The notes below the pieces were generated by a model that saw only the letters and a list, made by a program, of their open reading frames with translations, did no database searches and was not told the origin of the DNA. Shown here piece after piece: positions 1 to 9,823 of a stretch of DNA of 64,000 bases. The translations under genes were made by a program, and so were the position numbers. How positions within the stretch are numbered: the stretch's first letter is position 1; the number at the start of each line of letters is the position of its first letter. Source of the DNA: Acidobacteriota bacterium (GTDB taxonomy: Bacteria > Acidobacteriota > Terriglobia > Bryobacterales > UBA6623); the NCBI GenBank assembly GCA_016125275.1, contig WGMB01000003.1:868001-932000 (forward strand). Direction: 5' to 3'.

Positions 1-195
1 GGCAAACCGAATGATCCCCGGCGGGTGGCGATGATCGAGCAGCACAACCCGACCGAGGGCCTGCACGTGGCCCAGAAGTGCTACCTATGGGCTCTGGAGG
101 ACTACCGCATCGCGGCCTGCAACTCCGAGATGATCAACCTCGAGCTGGTCGAGCAGAACGTGCCGCTGGCCTTCAAGAAGAGCCTGGGCGCCTAG
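1..195 (+). CDS. C-terminal fragment of an unrecognised protein
   Basis: An open frame runs from the window edge to a TAG at 193-195 and gives the last 64 residues of a protein. The tail is soluble and mixed in charge, with two cysteines and no membrane segment, and it ends in KKSLGA. I do not recognise the family. Its stop overlaps by four bases the stop of the convergent DUF3891 gene, the tight packing usual for real genes here. Function cannot be assigned without the upstream sequence. Confidence 0.55.
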   Translation, partial: GKPNDPRRVAMIEQHNPTEGLHVAQKCYLWALEDYRIAACNSEMINLELVEQNVPLAFKKSLGA

Positions 196-1061
196 CGCTG
201 GGCCGTCAGCTCGATCGGCCGGGCTCGCCGCGGCAGCCCGTAGCGCCGCTCGGCGTAGTCGATCGGCGTCTCCTCGTCTCGGACCGCCGTCTCCCAGCAG
301 GCGACGCACAACGGGTCTTGATCGAACGGATAGGGATCGAGGGCGTAGCGGTCGTCGCCCAGCGGCCGCAGCTCCAGGTCGACGCGATCGTCCCAGCCCG
401 CCCGCGGCGCGCCGAGCATTCTGCGCGGCTCCGGGGTCCGCGCGCACAGCAGCAGCGAGAGGGCGTCCACGATCTGCAGCAGGCGGACCGACGACCGCAG
501 GATCGCCGGTTCCAGCGCCTCCCGCCCGAAAGGCTCCTCCCGCAGTTTCTCCAAACAGCGCTCTTCCGCCGCCCGCAACCCTTCCAGGAAACGCACGATC
601 GCACGGCCCTCGGCTGAGTCAGCCTCCTTGGGGGGAACGGCGGCGGTCAACAGCGGAAAGCGAAAGGCGGGGTCGGAGTGCGGATCGACCTGCGCCGCGT
701 AGAGCCAGTAGGCGTGCCGGCCGATCAGCAGCGCCGCCCACGGCCGCTGCTCGGCGAAGCGCGCCACGCCGCGCTGCCAGCGGATGAAGTGGTCGTCGCC
801 GTGGGCTTCCAGAAAGTGTAGCGGCAGGCCGTCGCGCGGGTCGATGCGCGGGTCGGCCTCCCACTCCCACCAGCCGTTGTCGTGCTCGGCAATGCCGAAC
901 AGCGTCTGCCGCCGCAGCTGCTCCGGCTCCCGGCACGGCCCCCAGGCTTCCGGCCGCGCGAACGAGGCGTTGCCCCAATGCGCCGCCAGCGCGCCGCTCA
1001 GGGCGGCGTGGTCGGGCTGCGCGATGAGCCGGACCTCGCCGCCGCTGCGGTGTTTGAGCAT
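192..1061 (-). CDS. DUF3891 family protein
   Basis: This 289-residue soluble protein matches the DUF3891 pattern: an N-terminal block LIAQPDHAALSG followed by AHWGN, then a HDNGWWEWE motif near residues 59-67 and a DPRDGLP segment. The conserved His/Asp residues resemble a metal-dependent phosphohydrolase (HD-like) helical bundle, but the family has no established function that I know of. It starts 13 bases after the stop of the xylose isomerase-family gene on the same strand, so the two are probably co-transcribed and it may act in the same carbohydrate route. The ATG at 1061 is the first start in frame. Confidence 0.75.
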   Translation of the reverse strand: MLKHRSGGEVRLIAQPDHAALSGALAAHWGNASFARPEAWGPCREPEQLRRQTLFGIAEHDNGWWEWEADPRIDPRDGLPLHFLEAHGDDHFIRWQRGVARFAEQRPWAALLIGRHAYWLYAAQVDPHSDPAFRFPLLTAAVPPKEADSAEGRAIVRFLEGLRAAEERCLEKLREEPFGREALEPAILRSSVRLLQIVDALSLLLCARTPEPRRMLGAPRAGWDDRVDLELRPLGDDRYALDPYPFDQDPLCVACWETAVRDEETPIDYAERRYGLPRRARPIELTAQR

Positions 1062-1074
1062 CGGCCCGGAAGCC

Positions 1075-2307
1075 TCAGACCGAGAAGGTGCGGCCCTTGT
1101 GCTGCCCGATCAGGATCTGGAAGATCCGGTGCGAGATCAGCTCGTGCAGCGACAGCAACTCCTTGTTGGCCTCGACGATCGACTGCAGGTCGCCGCCCGT
1201 GGCGCCGCCGCCCGCCTTCAGCGCCGCGGTCGCCTCGTTGAGCACGGAGTCCTCGGCGACCTCGCCGGCGATCTCCCACAGGGTGATGAAGCGGTCGACG
1301 GCGGTGGGGAAGCTCACCTTCCAGACGCCGTAGTTCGACGTCGTCCGCGGCGGCTTGTAGTCCAGATTGAAGGGGCCTTCGTAGCCGTGCGTGCGCAGCA
1401 GCACCAGCACGTTCAGCCAATCGAGCGGATTGACCAAGCCCACGCCCAGGTCCACGTCATGCTTGAGCGGGTAGCCGTCGTTGATGTCGAAGTGCCACAG
1501 CTTGCCCGCCAGCAGGGCCCTCGCCAGCACGGCCCGCACCGCCCCGCCCCACATCAGCTCGTGCAGGTACTCGGGGTTCAGGCCCACCATCTCGGGATGC
1601 GTCAGCAGGCCGGAGCCGATGAAGGCCATCATGGCGTCCGAGGTCGGCAGAATGATCTGCGCCTGCGGCTCGAAGGGCTTGGCCTCCAGGCAATGCTTCA
1701 GCGTCGGCCGCCCCTTCTGCTGGGCGACCTCGATGTCGCGCTCGCAGGCGGCGTTGAGGCCGTCGGCGAACCAGCGCAGCGTCTGGGTCTCCTCGATGGC
1801 GCCCTGCACCATGTAGCCCAGCGTGCCGGGCCAGTAGACGGCGAACTGCGCGCCCAGCTCGTGGCCGATCTCCACGGTGTTGCGCAGACGCTTGGCGGCG
1901 TACTCGCGCACCTCCGGCGCCTCGGCCGCCGCGCTGCCGGCGAACACAGGGTGATGGAAGGTCTCGCAGGTGACCATCGAGCACTTCACGCCGTTCTGCT
2001 CGAGGGCTCGCGAGATCGCCCCGACCACTTCCCACTGCCGGTCGGTCAGCAGCACGTCAGTCGCAATCACGTCCGAGTCGTGCGTGGTCCAGTACGGGAT
2101 GCCGATCTCGCCCAGGTGGCGGATGACCTCCTCGAACGACACCGGTTCGCGAGTGGGCGCGTGAAACAGCGCGTGCCCCTCGTAGGCGCCCGCCCACTGC
2201 GGGCCGGAGATGAAGTATTTGCGGCGCTGCTGGGGCGTGTAAGCCCCCCCGCAGAGATCCGTCAGCCGGCCGACGAGGCCTTGTTGCTGTTCGCGCGGAA
2301 TCGACAT
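1075..2307 (-). CDS. xylA: xylose isomerase-family sugar isomerase
   Basis: A 410-residue TIM-barrel isomerase like the short class of D-xylose isomerases, which interconvert D-xylose/D-xylulose (and glucose/fructose) using two divalent metals. Family landmarks appear in order: THDSD with the early His, TFHHPVF, EAKPFEP with a metal-binding Glu, NPEYLHE, AGKLWHFDIND and a C-terminal DYKPPRT. The start at 2307 is chosen because the longer open frame upstream has no similarity and GAAGG lies just before this ATG. Xylose isomerase is the best call, but divergence from the classical enzymes leaves room for another aldose. No xylulokinase is adjacent. Confidence 0.75.
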   Translation of the reverse strand: MSIPREQQQGLVGRLTDLCGGAYTPQQRRKYFISGPQWAGAYEGHALFHAPTREPVSFEEVIRHLGEIGIPYWTTHDSDVIATDVLLTDRQWEVVGAISRALEQNGVKCSMVTCETFHHPVFAGSAAAEAPEVREYAAKRLRNTVEIGHELGAQFAVYWPGTLGYMVQGAIEETQTLRWFADGLNAACERDIEVAQQKGRPTLKHCLEAKPFEPQAQIILPTSDAMMAFIGSGLLTHPEMVGLNPEYLHELMWGGAVRAVLARALLAGKLWHFDINDGYPLKHDVDLGVGLVNPLDWLNVLVLLRTHGYEGPFNLDYKPPRTTSNYGVWKVSFPTAVDRFITLWEIAGEVAEDSVLNEATAALKAGGGATGGDLQSIVEANKELLSLHELISHRIFQILIGQHKGRTFSV

Positions 2308-2435
2308 TGCCTTCAAGTAGACCGTTTGCGCCGGGGACTCGTCAAGCCGCCGGCCGGAGGGTAAAAAGAAGGCGGACGCCTGGGAGACGCCCGCCATGGA
2401 ACCGACACGCAGAGAGTCGGTCCCGGGGGAAGAAC

Positions 2436-4757
2436 TCAATCCAGGGAGGCCGAGGCGCGCTCCTGATCGGTCATGGTCAGGTGGTGCGAGCTCAGGCTCC
2501 CCACGTAGCTTTCGATGCCCTCGAACAGGAACTCGGCCACCTGCTGGCGGTACTTCGAGCCCTGCATCAGCTTCTCGTCGGTCGGGTTGCTCAAGAACCC
2601 GATCTCGGCCAGGATCGCCGGCATCTTGGCGCCGATGAGCACCGTGAACGGCGCCTGCCGCACGCCGCGGTTGCGCAAGCCCTTGGTCGTGCCCGCCAAC
2701 CCGTCGTACAGGGAGCCCTGCATGCGCGTGGCGAACTCGCGCGACTCGTCGATCTTCTCTTTGAGCGCGATCTTCGACAGCAGATCCTGCAGCTCGTGGA
2801 CCGAGTTGTCCGACGCGGCGTTCTCGCGCGAGGCCACCTTCAACGCCCACGGGTCGGTCGTAAAATTGAGGTAGTAAGTCTCCACGCCGCGCACCGAACG
2901 GGTGCTCGAAGCGTTGGCGTGGATGGACACGAACAGATCCGCCTGCGCTTGGTTGGCCACGGTGGTGCGCTTGCGCAGGTCGAGGAACTTGTCGCCGTCG
3001 CGCGTGTAGAGCACCTCGGAACCCAGCCGCTTTTCGATCATCGCGCCGAGGCGCTGGGCGATGTCCAGGACCACGTCCTTCTCGCGCAGCCCGCTGGGGC
3101 CGATCGTTCCGGTGTCATGGCCGCCGTGGCCGGCGTCGATGACGACCTTGCCGACCTTGAGGCCCAAGGCGCGGATCAGCGTGGGCGACCCCTTGGCGGG
3201 CGTTTCGGCCGGCTTGGGCGGCGCCATCTTCAGCGTCGCGGGGGCCGGCGCGGGCTTCTCGAGCTTCGCCAGCACCACGGGTTCCGGCTCAGGCTCCGGG
3301 GCCGGTTCAGGAGCCTTTTCGGCTGCCTTCGCCGGGACTTCCTCGGCGACCTGCTCGGAAACGGCCGGGGCCGGTTCCGGGGCCTTGGCGGCCTCGGCCT
3401 TCGGTTGCGGGGCCGGCGGCGGCGGCTTCACGGGCTCGGGCTCGGGCTGCCGTTGCGGTTCCGGCTTGTGACGCGGCTCGGGGGCCGCGTTGCGAGTCGT
3501 CCGACGGCGCGGTCCGTCGCCGCTGAGCGCGCGGAAGGCTTCCGCAAAGGTCATCGGCTCCGGTTCCGGCTCCACCCGGCCCATCACCTCCGGCGCGGGC
3601 TGCTCCAACACCGCCGCCAGTTCGGCCTCTTCGGCTTCCTCGCTCTCCTCGGCCGGCTCAGGCTCCTCGGCCACCGCCACGACCTCGGCCGCTGCGGGCT
3701 CCTCCACGTCGACCGGCGCCGGCTCCGGCTCTTCCTGTCGCGCCAGGGTCTGGCGCAGAGCCGTCTTGGCCCGCAGCTCGATCATCAACCGGGGCGGGTT
3801 GGTCAGCCAGGAGATGTCATACGAAACCTCGTCATTGAGGTCCATCACCAGCCGCGCCTTGTTGCTGCGGTTCATGGCGATCCGCAGTCGCTCCACCGCG
3901 CGATCTCCGATCTCATGATTGGCGCCGCGAATCAAATCGCCGGACAACTGGGCCGAGAACAGGTCGAAGTAGACCCGACGCGGCCGCGCCAGGAACTCGA
4001 ACTTGTAGGGCGCGTAGTCGTCCAACTCCAGGGCGATGCGGGTGTATTCCGGAGTGCTCCAGTAACGCAGGCCACGGATGTCGGCCAAACCTTTGTGGAG
4101 CCGGGCCGGGGTCTCGGCCGCGCGGTTCTCCAGCGGGTTGACGGAAGAGGTCGAAACCGCGACGACTTGCGGGGCCGCAGCCTCCTTCGCCGGAGCGGCC
4201 TTGGCCGGCTCTTCCCGGGCCGGAGCGGGCTTGGATTCCTTGGCGGCGCGCTGAACAGGTTCGGCCGGAGCCGGAGCGGGCTCGGCGCGGCTCACCGTCG
4301 GCGGCTCGTCGTCCTCCGCCTTCGGGCGCTTCACTTGGCTGAGGGTCTGCTTCTGCCCGGACTCGAGCCGCGCGAGAGCTTTTTTCGCCTCGTCGAGCAG
4401 CTTGCTGTGCGGGTACTCGCGGATCAGGAAGCGGTAGCCGTCGATGGCTTTGTCGCGGTAGCCGTCGTCGCCGAAGCGGTCGTTCATCTCCGCGTACAGG
4501 TCGGCAATCGACAGCAAGGCGTCGTCACAATAGCCGCTGGCCGGGCTCGAGCGCTGCACGCCCCGGAACGCTTCGATGACGAGTCCGTACTGCTTCTTGC
4601 CGAGCTCCAGGCGCGGCACCGCGCGCAAATCCTCCAGCAGCTCCTGCGCGCGCTGGTAGTGTTGCGCCGCCGCTTGTCGGCCCGTCGCGGCCGTCAACGA
4701 CACCGCAAAGGTCGCAGCCAAGCAGGCCGCCATCATGTTACGGACGAGCTCTTTCAC
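2436..4757 (-). CDS. amiC: N-acetylmuramoyl-L-alanine amidase with AMIN domain
   Basis: A 773-residue exported cell-wall amidase that cleaves the MurNAc-L-Ala bond to split septal peptidoglycan. Order of parts: signal peptide (1-31); a TPR-like region (about 32-135) with an ALLSIADLYAEMND helix; a Pro/Ala/Lys linker; an AMIN domain (about 228-335) that would target septal wall; a long Pro-Glu-Ala linker (about 340-530); and a C-terminal Amidase_3 domain with zinc-site motifs DAGHGG, SIHANA and the catalytic Glu in ILAEIGF. It is much longer than E. coli AmiC (about 417 aa) because of the TPR part and linkers. The start at 4757 is GTG with a distant GGAG; an ATG at 4736 is the alternative. Confidence 0.88.
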   Translation of the reverse strand: MKELVRNMMAACLAATFAVSLTAATGRQAAAQHYQRAQELLEDLRAVPRLELGKKQYGLVIEAFRGVQRSSPASGYCDDALLSIADLYAEMNDRFGDDGYRDKAIDGYRFLIREYPHSKLLDEAKKALARLESGQKQTLSQVKRPKAEDDEPPTVSRAEPAPAPAEPVQRAAKESKPAPAREEPAKAAPAKEAAAPQVVAVSTSSVNPLENRAAETPARLHKGLADIRGLRYWSTPEYTRIALELDDYAPYKFEFLARPRRVYFDLFSAQLSGDLIRGANHEIGDRAVERLRIAMNRSNKARLVMDLNDEVSYDISWLTNPPRLMIELRAKTALRQTLARQEEPEPAPVDVEEPAAAEVVAVAEEPEPAEESEEAEEAELAAVLEQPAPEVMGRVEPEPEPMTFAEAFRALSGDGPRRRTTRNAAPEPRHKPEPQRQPEPEPVKPPPPAPQPKAEAAKAPEPAPAVSEQVAEEVPAKAAEKAPEPAPEPEPEPVVLAKLEKPAPAPATLKMAPPKPAETPAKGSPTLIRALGLKVGKVVIDAGHGGHDTGTIGPSGLREKDVVLDIAQRLGAMIEKRLGSEVLYTRDGDKFLDLRKRTTVANQAQADLFVSIHANASSTRSVRGVETYYLNFTTDPWALKVASRENAASDNSVHELQDLLSKIALKEKIDESREFATRMQGSLYDGLAGTTKGLRNRGVRQAPFTVLIGAKMPAILAEIGFLSNPTDEKLMQGSKYRQQVAEFLFEGIESYVGSLSSHHLTMTDQERASASLD

Positions 4758-4810
4758 AAGAATCCCGCTTCTCCCCGGGGTTTGCCCTCCACGGGTTCCC
4801 CAAGATGGCC

Positions 4811-5614
4811 CTACTCCGTTTCAAAAACCAGCGATCCGTCCAATCCTTCCACCGCCCGAATCCTCGGTTTGGGAACGATCGACTGCGTCACTGCCTCCGA
4901 ATCGGCTCTTGCCACGAGACCGTAAGCCTGCGTGATCCGACCTACGTAATCGACGGTTTCGCGATACGGCGGCAAACCGCCGTATTTCTCCACCGCCCCC
5001 TCGCCGGCGTTGTACGCCGCCAAGGCTAGGTCCAGATCACCCTGGTAACGGTCCATCAACTGCCGTAGGAGCTTTGCTCCTCCGAGGACGTTTTCGGCGG
5101 GATCGAAAACGTCCTGTACCCCCAGCCTCTTCGCCGTCTCCGGCATCAACTGCATCAACCCTTGCGCTCCCTTGCGGGAAACGGCCAGCGGGTTGAAGCC
5201 GCTTTCCTGCCGCATGACGGCCCGAATCAGCTCCGGGTCAACGTCATGACGCCGTCCAGCCTCTTGCACCAGGGACTCCAACTCGACCGAACCCGGGCTC
5301 TTCCCCGCTGATTCGGACGAGAGGACTTGGACGCCCTCCAATCCTGCTGCAACAGTCGCGGACCGCGCCGCCGGAACCGTCCGAACCTTCCGACCGGCGT
5401 TGACTCGAACGAGCCGACCGGTCTTCGGATCCTCGCGAATCCCGTACCTTCGAACAGCCACGGAAATCTCCGCCGCCTCCTGCGCCGCGGGCTCTCGGAC
5501 GCCGATCACCAGACCGCCGTCCTCCCCCTTGGTCGCCATCGGCTCGGCCCCCAGCAACGATGCCGCCGCCAGGACAGCCAAGCAGAGCTTTCCCAAGCTA
5601 TTCAACCAGACCAT
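4811..5614 (-). CDS. lytic transglycosylase (SLT domain)
   Basis: A 267-residue exported peptidoglycan-cleaving enzyme that yields 1,6-anhydro-MurNAc ends. The start at 5614 gives a clear signal peptide (MVWLNSLGK then a hydrophobic stretch); the upstream extension to 5671 would spoil it. The C-terminal half is a soluble lytic transglycosylase (Slt70-type) domain: catalytic Glu in MRQESGFN, then [35 protein letters not shown] and a Tyr-rich end. It sits between amiC and anmK on one strand, so release of anhydro-sugars and their recycling are encoded side by side. No good SD is seen. Confidence 0.88.
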   Translation of the reverse strand: MVWLNSLGKLCLAVLAAASLLGAEPMATKGEDGGLVIGVREPAAQEAAEISVAVRRYGIREDPKTGRLVRVNAGRKVRTVPAARSATVAAGLEGVQVLSSESAGKSPGSVELESLVQEAGRRHDVDPELIRAVMRQESGFNPLAVSRKGAQGLMQLMPETAKRLGVQDVFDPAENVLGGAKLLRQLMDRYQGDLDLALAAYNAGEGAVEKYGGLPPYRETVDYVGRITQAYGLVARADSEAVTQSIVPKPRIRAVEGLDGSLVFETE

Positions 5615-5725
5615 ATCACACGACACGAGGGCGGGCAAATGTTTTCCACACAAGGAGTTCCCGCCCCTCATGCAGGTCTAGACGCAGGGTGTCACAAAAA
5701 AGACGACCGCCGCAGCCCGCCCCGC

Positions 5726-6880
5726 TCAACTCTTCGGCGGGGGATGTGCGATTTTGCCCAGGATGGCGGCGCCCTTGGCGCCTGTGGCCGAGGGCAGGCT
5801 GGCGGCGCGCCCGTGCCAGGTCTCGTGCGCCAAAATCGCGAACGCCATCGCTTCCTTGGCATCCGAGTGTACGCCGAAGTCGTCTGACGCCAACACTTTG
5901 GCGTCCGGCAACTGCGATTCCAGCCGCCGCATGATCTCCGGGTTCTTGACCCCTCCGCCGGAGACGATCAGCTCGTCCAGGTGCATCCGCGGGGAAACGA
6001 AGCGGTCGATCGAGTCGGCGATGCTGGCGGCGGTAAAGGCCGTGACGGTCGCCACCAGGTCGGCCGCCGGCAAATTCTCGGCCAGCAGAGCGGCCACGAC
6101 CTCGGCTCCGTACTGTTCCCGACCACAGCTCTTGGGAGGGCTGCGGCGCAGGTACTGGTCGGCCAGTAATTCCTGGAGCAGCTCCGGGCGTACGGTTCCC
6201 GAGGCGGCCATGCGGCCGTGGCTGTCGTAGCGCTGCACCCCGCGCGAGAACTGCGACACCAACTGGTCGATCAGCATGTTGCCCGGCCCGGTGTCGAAGG
6301 CCAGCACATCTTCGGGCTTGGCGCCGGGAGGGATCGCCGTCAGGTTGGCGATGCCGCCGATGTTCAGCGCCGCGCGGCCGCGGTGGGGCGAGCGGTAGAG
6401 CAGATAGTCGACGTAGGGCACCAGGGGAGCGCCTTGGCCGCCCAGGGCCATGTCCGCCGGCCGGAAGTCCGCCACCGTCGGAGCCCCTGTCAGCGCGGCG
6501 ATGTAGGCCGGCTCGCCGATCTGCAGGGTGCTGGCGATGAGCCGTCCGCCGAAGCGTGTGGGCGTGGCCTGGTGATAGATGGTCTGGCCGTGGGAGCCCA
6601 CCAGCTCCACCTCCCGCACGTCCACGCCGTGGCGGCGGCAGGTCTCGAGCACTGCTTCGCCGAACAGAATCCCCAGCGCCGCGTTGAGCTGGCTCAGCGT
6701 CGCGGTATGCGTGGCGGCGTTCGAGGCCGCCAGCGTCTGGCGCCGAATGTCGGTCGGGTACGGAATCGTCTCGAAGGCCAGCAGCTTCACCCGCTGCTCG
6801 AAGCCCTCGCCTTCGATCTGGGTCAGGGCGACATCGATGCCGTCCACTGACGTGCCGCTCATCAAGCCTGCGACGAGCAT
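5726..6880 (-). CDS. anmK: anhydro-N-acetylmuramic acid kinase
   Basis: A 384-residue cytoplasmic kinase that hydrolyses and phosphorylates 1,6-anhydro-MurNAc to MurNAc-6-P in wall recycling. The N-terminus carries the diagnostic GLMSGTSVDGIDVAL; later blocks GSHGQTIYH, NIGGIANLT, FDTGPGNMLID and SGGGVKNPEIM are those of the family, and the length is normal. The start ATG at 6880 overlaps the mutS TGA (TGATG), which argues for translational coupling and for this start over the upstream frame. No murQ etherase lies in the window. Confidence 0.93.
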   Translation of the reverse strand: MLVAGLMSGTSVDGIDVALTQIEGEGFEQRVKLLAFETIPYPTDIRRQTLAASNAATHTATLSQLNAALGILFGEAVLETCRRHGVDVREVELVGSHGQTIYHQATPTRFGGRLIASTLQIGEPAYIAALTGAPTVADFRPADMALGGQGAPLVPYVDYLLYRSPHRGRAALNIGGIANLTAIPPGAKPEDVLAFDTGPGNMLIDQLVSQFSRGVQRYDSHGRMAASGTVRPELLQELLADQYLRRSPPKSCGREQYGAEVVAALLAENLPAADLVATVTAFTAASIADSIDRFVSPRMHLDELIVSGGGVKNPEIMRRLESQLPDAKVLASDDFGVHSDAKEAMAFAILAHETWHGRAASLPSATGAKGAAILGKIAHPPPKS

Positions 6881-9495
6881 CAGTTGCGGCCCGCCTTGGC
6901 GAGCTTGGACTTCCACTCGTGCAACAGCGTGAGCGCTTCAATGGGGCGCAGCTCGTCGACGTCGAGTCCGCGCAGCTCGTCGAGCACGCCGGAGGAGTCC
7001 TCGAAGATCAAGCCCTGGACCGGCAGCGGCCGCACGCCCGCCGACAACTCCTCGGACACCGACACTTCGCGCTGCTCATGCTTGCGCAGCACCGCCCGAG
7101 CCCGCTCGACCACGGCCATCGGCAGCCCGGCCAGCCGAGCCACCTCGATGCCGTAGCTGCGGTCGGCCTTGCCCGGCTCCACCTTTCTCAAAAACACCAC
7201 CCGATCGCCTGCTTCCTTCACGCCAACGTGCAAGTTCACCACTCCCGGCAACAGATCCGCCAACTCCGTCAACTCATGGTAGTGCGTCGCAAACAGCGTC
7301 TTGGCGCGCGTCTTCTGGTGGATGTGCTCCACCACGGCCCAGGCCAGCGAAAGCCCGTCGAAAGTGGCCGTGCCGCGGCCGATCTCGTCGAGCAGCACCA
7401 AGCTGCGCGGCGTGGCCGTGTTGAGGATCTGCGACGTCTCGGTCATCTCCACCATGAAGGTCGACCGGCCCAACGCCAAGTTGTCGCTGGCGCCGATGCG
7501 CGTGAAGACGCGATCGATGATCGGCAGGATCGCCCGCTGCGCCGGCACGAACGAGCCGATCTGGGCCAGGATGGCGATCAACGCCGTCTGCCGCAGATAG
7601 GTCGACTTGCCGCCCATGTTGGGGCCGGTGATCAGCGCCAGCAAATGGTCTGCGCCGTTCAGGTAGACGTCGTTGGGAATGAACCGCTCGGCCCCGTCTT
7701 CCTCGGCCAAGCGCTCGATCACGGGGTGCCGGCCGGCGATGATCTGGATCTCGCCGTTGTCGGTCATCTCCGGCCGGGCGTAGTCGCCCTCGGCCGCCGT
7801 CAACGCCAAACCCTGCAACACGTCGAGCTCGGCGACGGCCGTCGCCGATTGCTTGATGCGGGGAGCTTCGGCCGCCACCGCCAAGCGTACCTGCTCGAAG
7901 AGCTTCCGCTCGAGCGCCTCGATGCGGTGCTCGGCCTGAAACACCTTCTGCTCGTAGTCCTTGAGCTCCGGCGTGATGAAGCGCTCGGCGTTGACCAGCG
8001 TCTGCTTGCGGTCGTAGTCGTCGGGCACGTGCGCCAGGTTCGCCTTCGACACCTCGATGTAGAAGCCGAACACGCTGTTGTGCTTGACCTTGAGCGACTG
8101 GATGCCGGTCCGCTGCCGCTCGCGAGCCTCCATGCGGGCGATGACCTTGCGGCTGTCGCGGCTGATCTCCCGCAGCTCGTCGAGCTCCGGGTCCACGCCG
8201 GGCGCGATCACGCCGCCGTCGGAAAGCGCCGCCGGAGGGTTCTCGCTCATCGCGCCGAGAATGCGCTCCCGCACATCGGCCAGCTCGTCCATGCGCTCCA
8301 GCAGGCTCTGCATGCGGGCGGACTTGAGCTGCCGCACCAGCCCGCGCAGCATCGGCAGGCAGCGCAGCGATGCGCCCAAACCCGCCACGTCGCGCGGCGA
8401 AGCCGAGCCGAGCGTCACCCGGGCCAACAGCCGCTCGATGTCGAGCACGTGCTGTAGCTCCCGCCGAATCTCCGTGCGCGGAATCGTCTGGTTCACCAGC
8501 TCTTCCACGCCGCCCAGCCGCGAGTCGATCTCGACACGGTCCAGCTCGGGCCGCAGCAGCCACTGCCGCAGCAACCGGGCGCCCATGGCGGTCTCGGTGC
8601 GGTCGATCGTCTTGAGTACCGTAGACTTGGCCGGTCCGCCGAACAGCGGCTCCACCAGCTCCAGGTTGCGGACCGTCACAGGGTCCAGGAGCATCCACTC
8701 GCGCTGGCGGAAGAACCGCGGCGGCTCCACGTGGCCCAGGGCCGCGCGCTGGGTGTCGCGCAGATAGTGCAGCAGCGCGCCGGCGGCGCAGATGGCGGCC
8801 TCGCGCCCGGCCGCGCCCAAGCCGTCCAGCGTGTGCAGCCTGTAGTGGTCGCGCAGCAGCCGCTCGGAGTAGTCGTGGTCGAAGACCCAGGCTTCCACCT
8901 CGGTGTGCAGCCGCCGCTGGGCGTGTCCGTTGCGCGACGCGGTGGGGAACAGAGGGCCGGCCGAAGGGATCAGCACCTCCCGCACGCCCAGATTCTCGAG
9001 CAGCGGTTCGACCTCTTCCGGGGCCAGCTCGGTCATCCGAAACTCGCCGGTCGAGACGTCCACGTAGGCCAGCCCGGTCGAGCCGCGGCGCTCGGCCACG
9101 GCGGCCAGGTAGTTGTTCTGCCCCGAGCGCAGCAGGTTCAGGTCGCTGGCCGTGCCCGGCGTGACGATGCGCGTCACCTCGCGCCGCACCAGCTTCTTTC
9201 CCGGACCCGGCTCTTCCACCTGCTCGCAGACGGCCACACGGTGCCCTTTCTCGATCAACTTGGCGATGTAGCCGTCGACCGAGCGCACCGGCACGCCGCA
9301 CATCGGCACCGGATCGCCGCGCTCCTTGTTGCGCGACGTCAGCGTAATCTCGAGGTCCCGCGCCGCCACGATGGCGTCGTCATAGAACAGCTCGTAGAAG
9401 TCACCGAGATGGAAGAACAGCAAAGCTCCGGGAACCTGCTCCTTGAGCGTGTGGTACTGCCGCATCAGGGGAGTCGTCGAAGATCCCTTGGCCAT
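6880..9495 (-). CDS. mutS: DNA mismatch repair protein MutS
   Basis: An 871-residue mismatch-recognition ATPase. The Phe-x-Glu mismatch wedge is F33-Y-E35 in GDFYELF. Connector, lever and clamp regions follow, then the ABC ATPase with Walker A GPNMGGKST, Walker B LLDEIGRGT and ATHYHEL. The start at 9495 (MAKGSS) has GGGGG five bases upstream; an in-frame ATG at 9507 and a long upstream extension are possible, but the extension has no MutS similarity. A TACAAT box lies at 9511-9506, so the transcript leader would be very short. The gene is first in a unit with anmK; no mutL is present here. Confidence 0.95.
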   Translation of the reverse strand: MAKGSSTTPLMRQYHTLKEQVPGALLFFHLGDFYELFYDDAIVAARDLEITLTSRNKERGDPVPMCGVPVRSVDGYIAKLIEKGHRVAVCEQVEEPGPGKKLVRREVTRIVTPGTASDLNLLRSGQNNYLAAVAERRGSTGLAYVDVSTGEFRMTELAPEEVEPLLENLGVREVLIPSAGPLFPTASRNGHAQRRLHTEVEAWVFDHDYSERLLRDHYRLHTLDGLGAAGREAAICAAGALLHYLRDTQRAALGHVEPPRFFRQREWMLLDPVTVRNLELVEPLFGGPAKSTVLKTIDRTETAMGARLLRQWLLRPELDRVEIDSRLGGVEELVNQTIPRTEIRRELQHVLDIERLLARVTLGSASPRDVAGLGASLRCLPMLRGLVRQLKSARMQSLLERMDELADVRERILGAMSENPPAALSDGGVIAPGVDPELDELREISRDSRKVIARMEARERQRTGIQSLKVKHNSVFGFYIEVSKANLAHVPDDYDRKQTLVNAERFITPELKDYEQKVFQAEHRIEALERKLFEQVRLAVAAEAPRIKQSATAVAELDVLQGLALTAAEGDYARPEMTDNGEIQIIAGRHPVIERLAEEDGAERFIPNDVYLNGADHLLALITGPNMGGKSTYLRQTALIAILAQIGSFVPAQRAILPIIDRVFTRIGASDNLALGRSTFMVEMTETSQILNTATPRSLVLLDEIGRGTATFDGLSLAWAVVEHIHQKTRAKTLFATHYHELTELADLLPGVVNLHVGVKEAGDRVVFLRKVEPGKADRSYGIEVARLAGLPMAVVERARAVLRKHEQREVSVSEELSAGVRPLPVQGLIFEDSSGVLDELRGLDVDELRPIEALTLLHEWKSKLAKAGRN

Positions 9496-9823
9496 GAAGA
9501 CCCCCATTGTAGCTGCGTTGGAGGCTGTTTCCGCGACGTTACAGCGCCCGAAGACGCGCTCTGTTCGAACTGTTTCGGCCGCTCCAGGGACCCCGGAATC
9601 AGAGCCGCCGGGTTTCGATTCGGTGACTTTCTCCTCCCCTTCGCCGTCCTCCGGCGGACGCCTCCCGGCGCCAAGTGATTGAGCGGAAAAGCCCCGCCGC
9701 CGAGCGGCCGTCCACGGCGCGACGGAAGCCCGTGCGTCGCGGAGACGCCCGCGAAAGTCGGCGGGGCCGACCTTCAAAAATTCCCTTGACTCTATAGCAG
9801 ACTCCAGACTCTACAATGAGGCC
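9496..9823. other. intergenic region between divergent mutS and merR
   Basis: About 330 bases with no supported gene. Short frames on both strands (for example 9443-9682 plus and 9465-9674 minus) have arbitrary composition and no recognisable product. It holds a mutS -10-like box at the left end and the MerR-type promoter at the right end. Confidence 0.6.
9786..9817 (+). promoter_or_regulatory. MerR-type promoter/operator with 20-bp spacer
   Basis: TTGACT (9786-9791) and TACAAT (9812-9817) are separated by 20 bp, the over-long spacing typical of promoters that MerR proteins activate by DNA distortion. The spacer holds an imperfect dyad: ACTCTATAG (9789-9797) and CTCCAGACT (9802-9810), six of nine positions symmetric. 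The first half-site resembles those I recall for Pb/Cd/Zn-responsive MerR proteins. Transcription would start at or next to the GTG of the regulator (9824). Confidence 0.75.

Noticed and set aside
9443-9682. Small genes in the mutS upstream region
   Set aside because: Frames on both strands overlap the mutS 5' end or lack an SD or -10 and any recognisable product.
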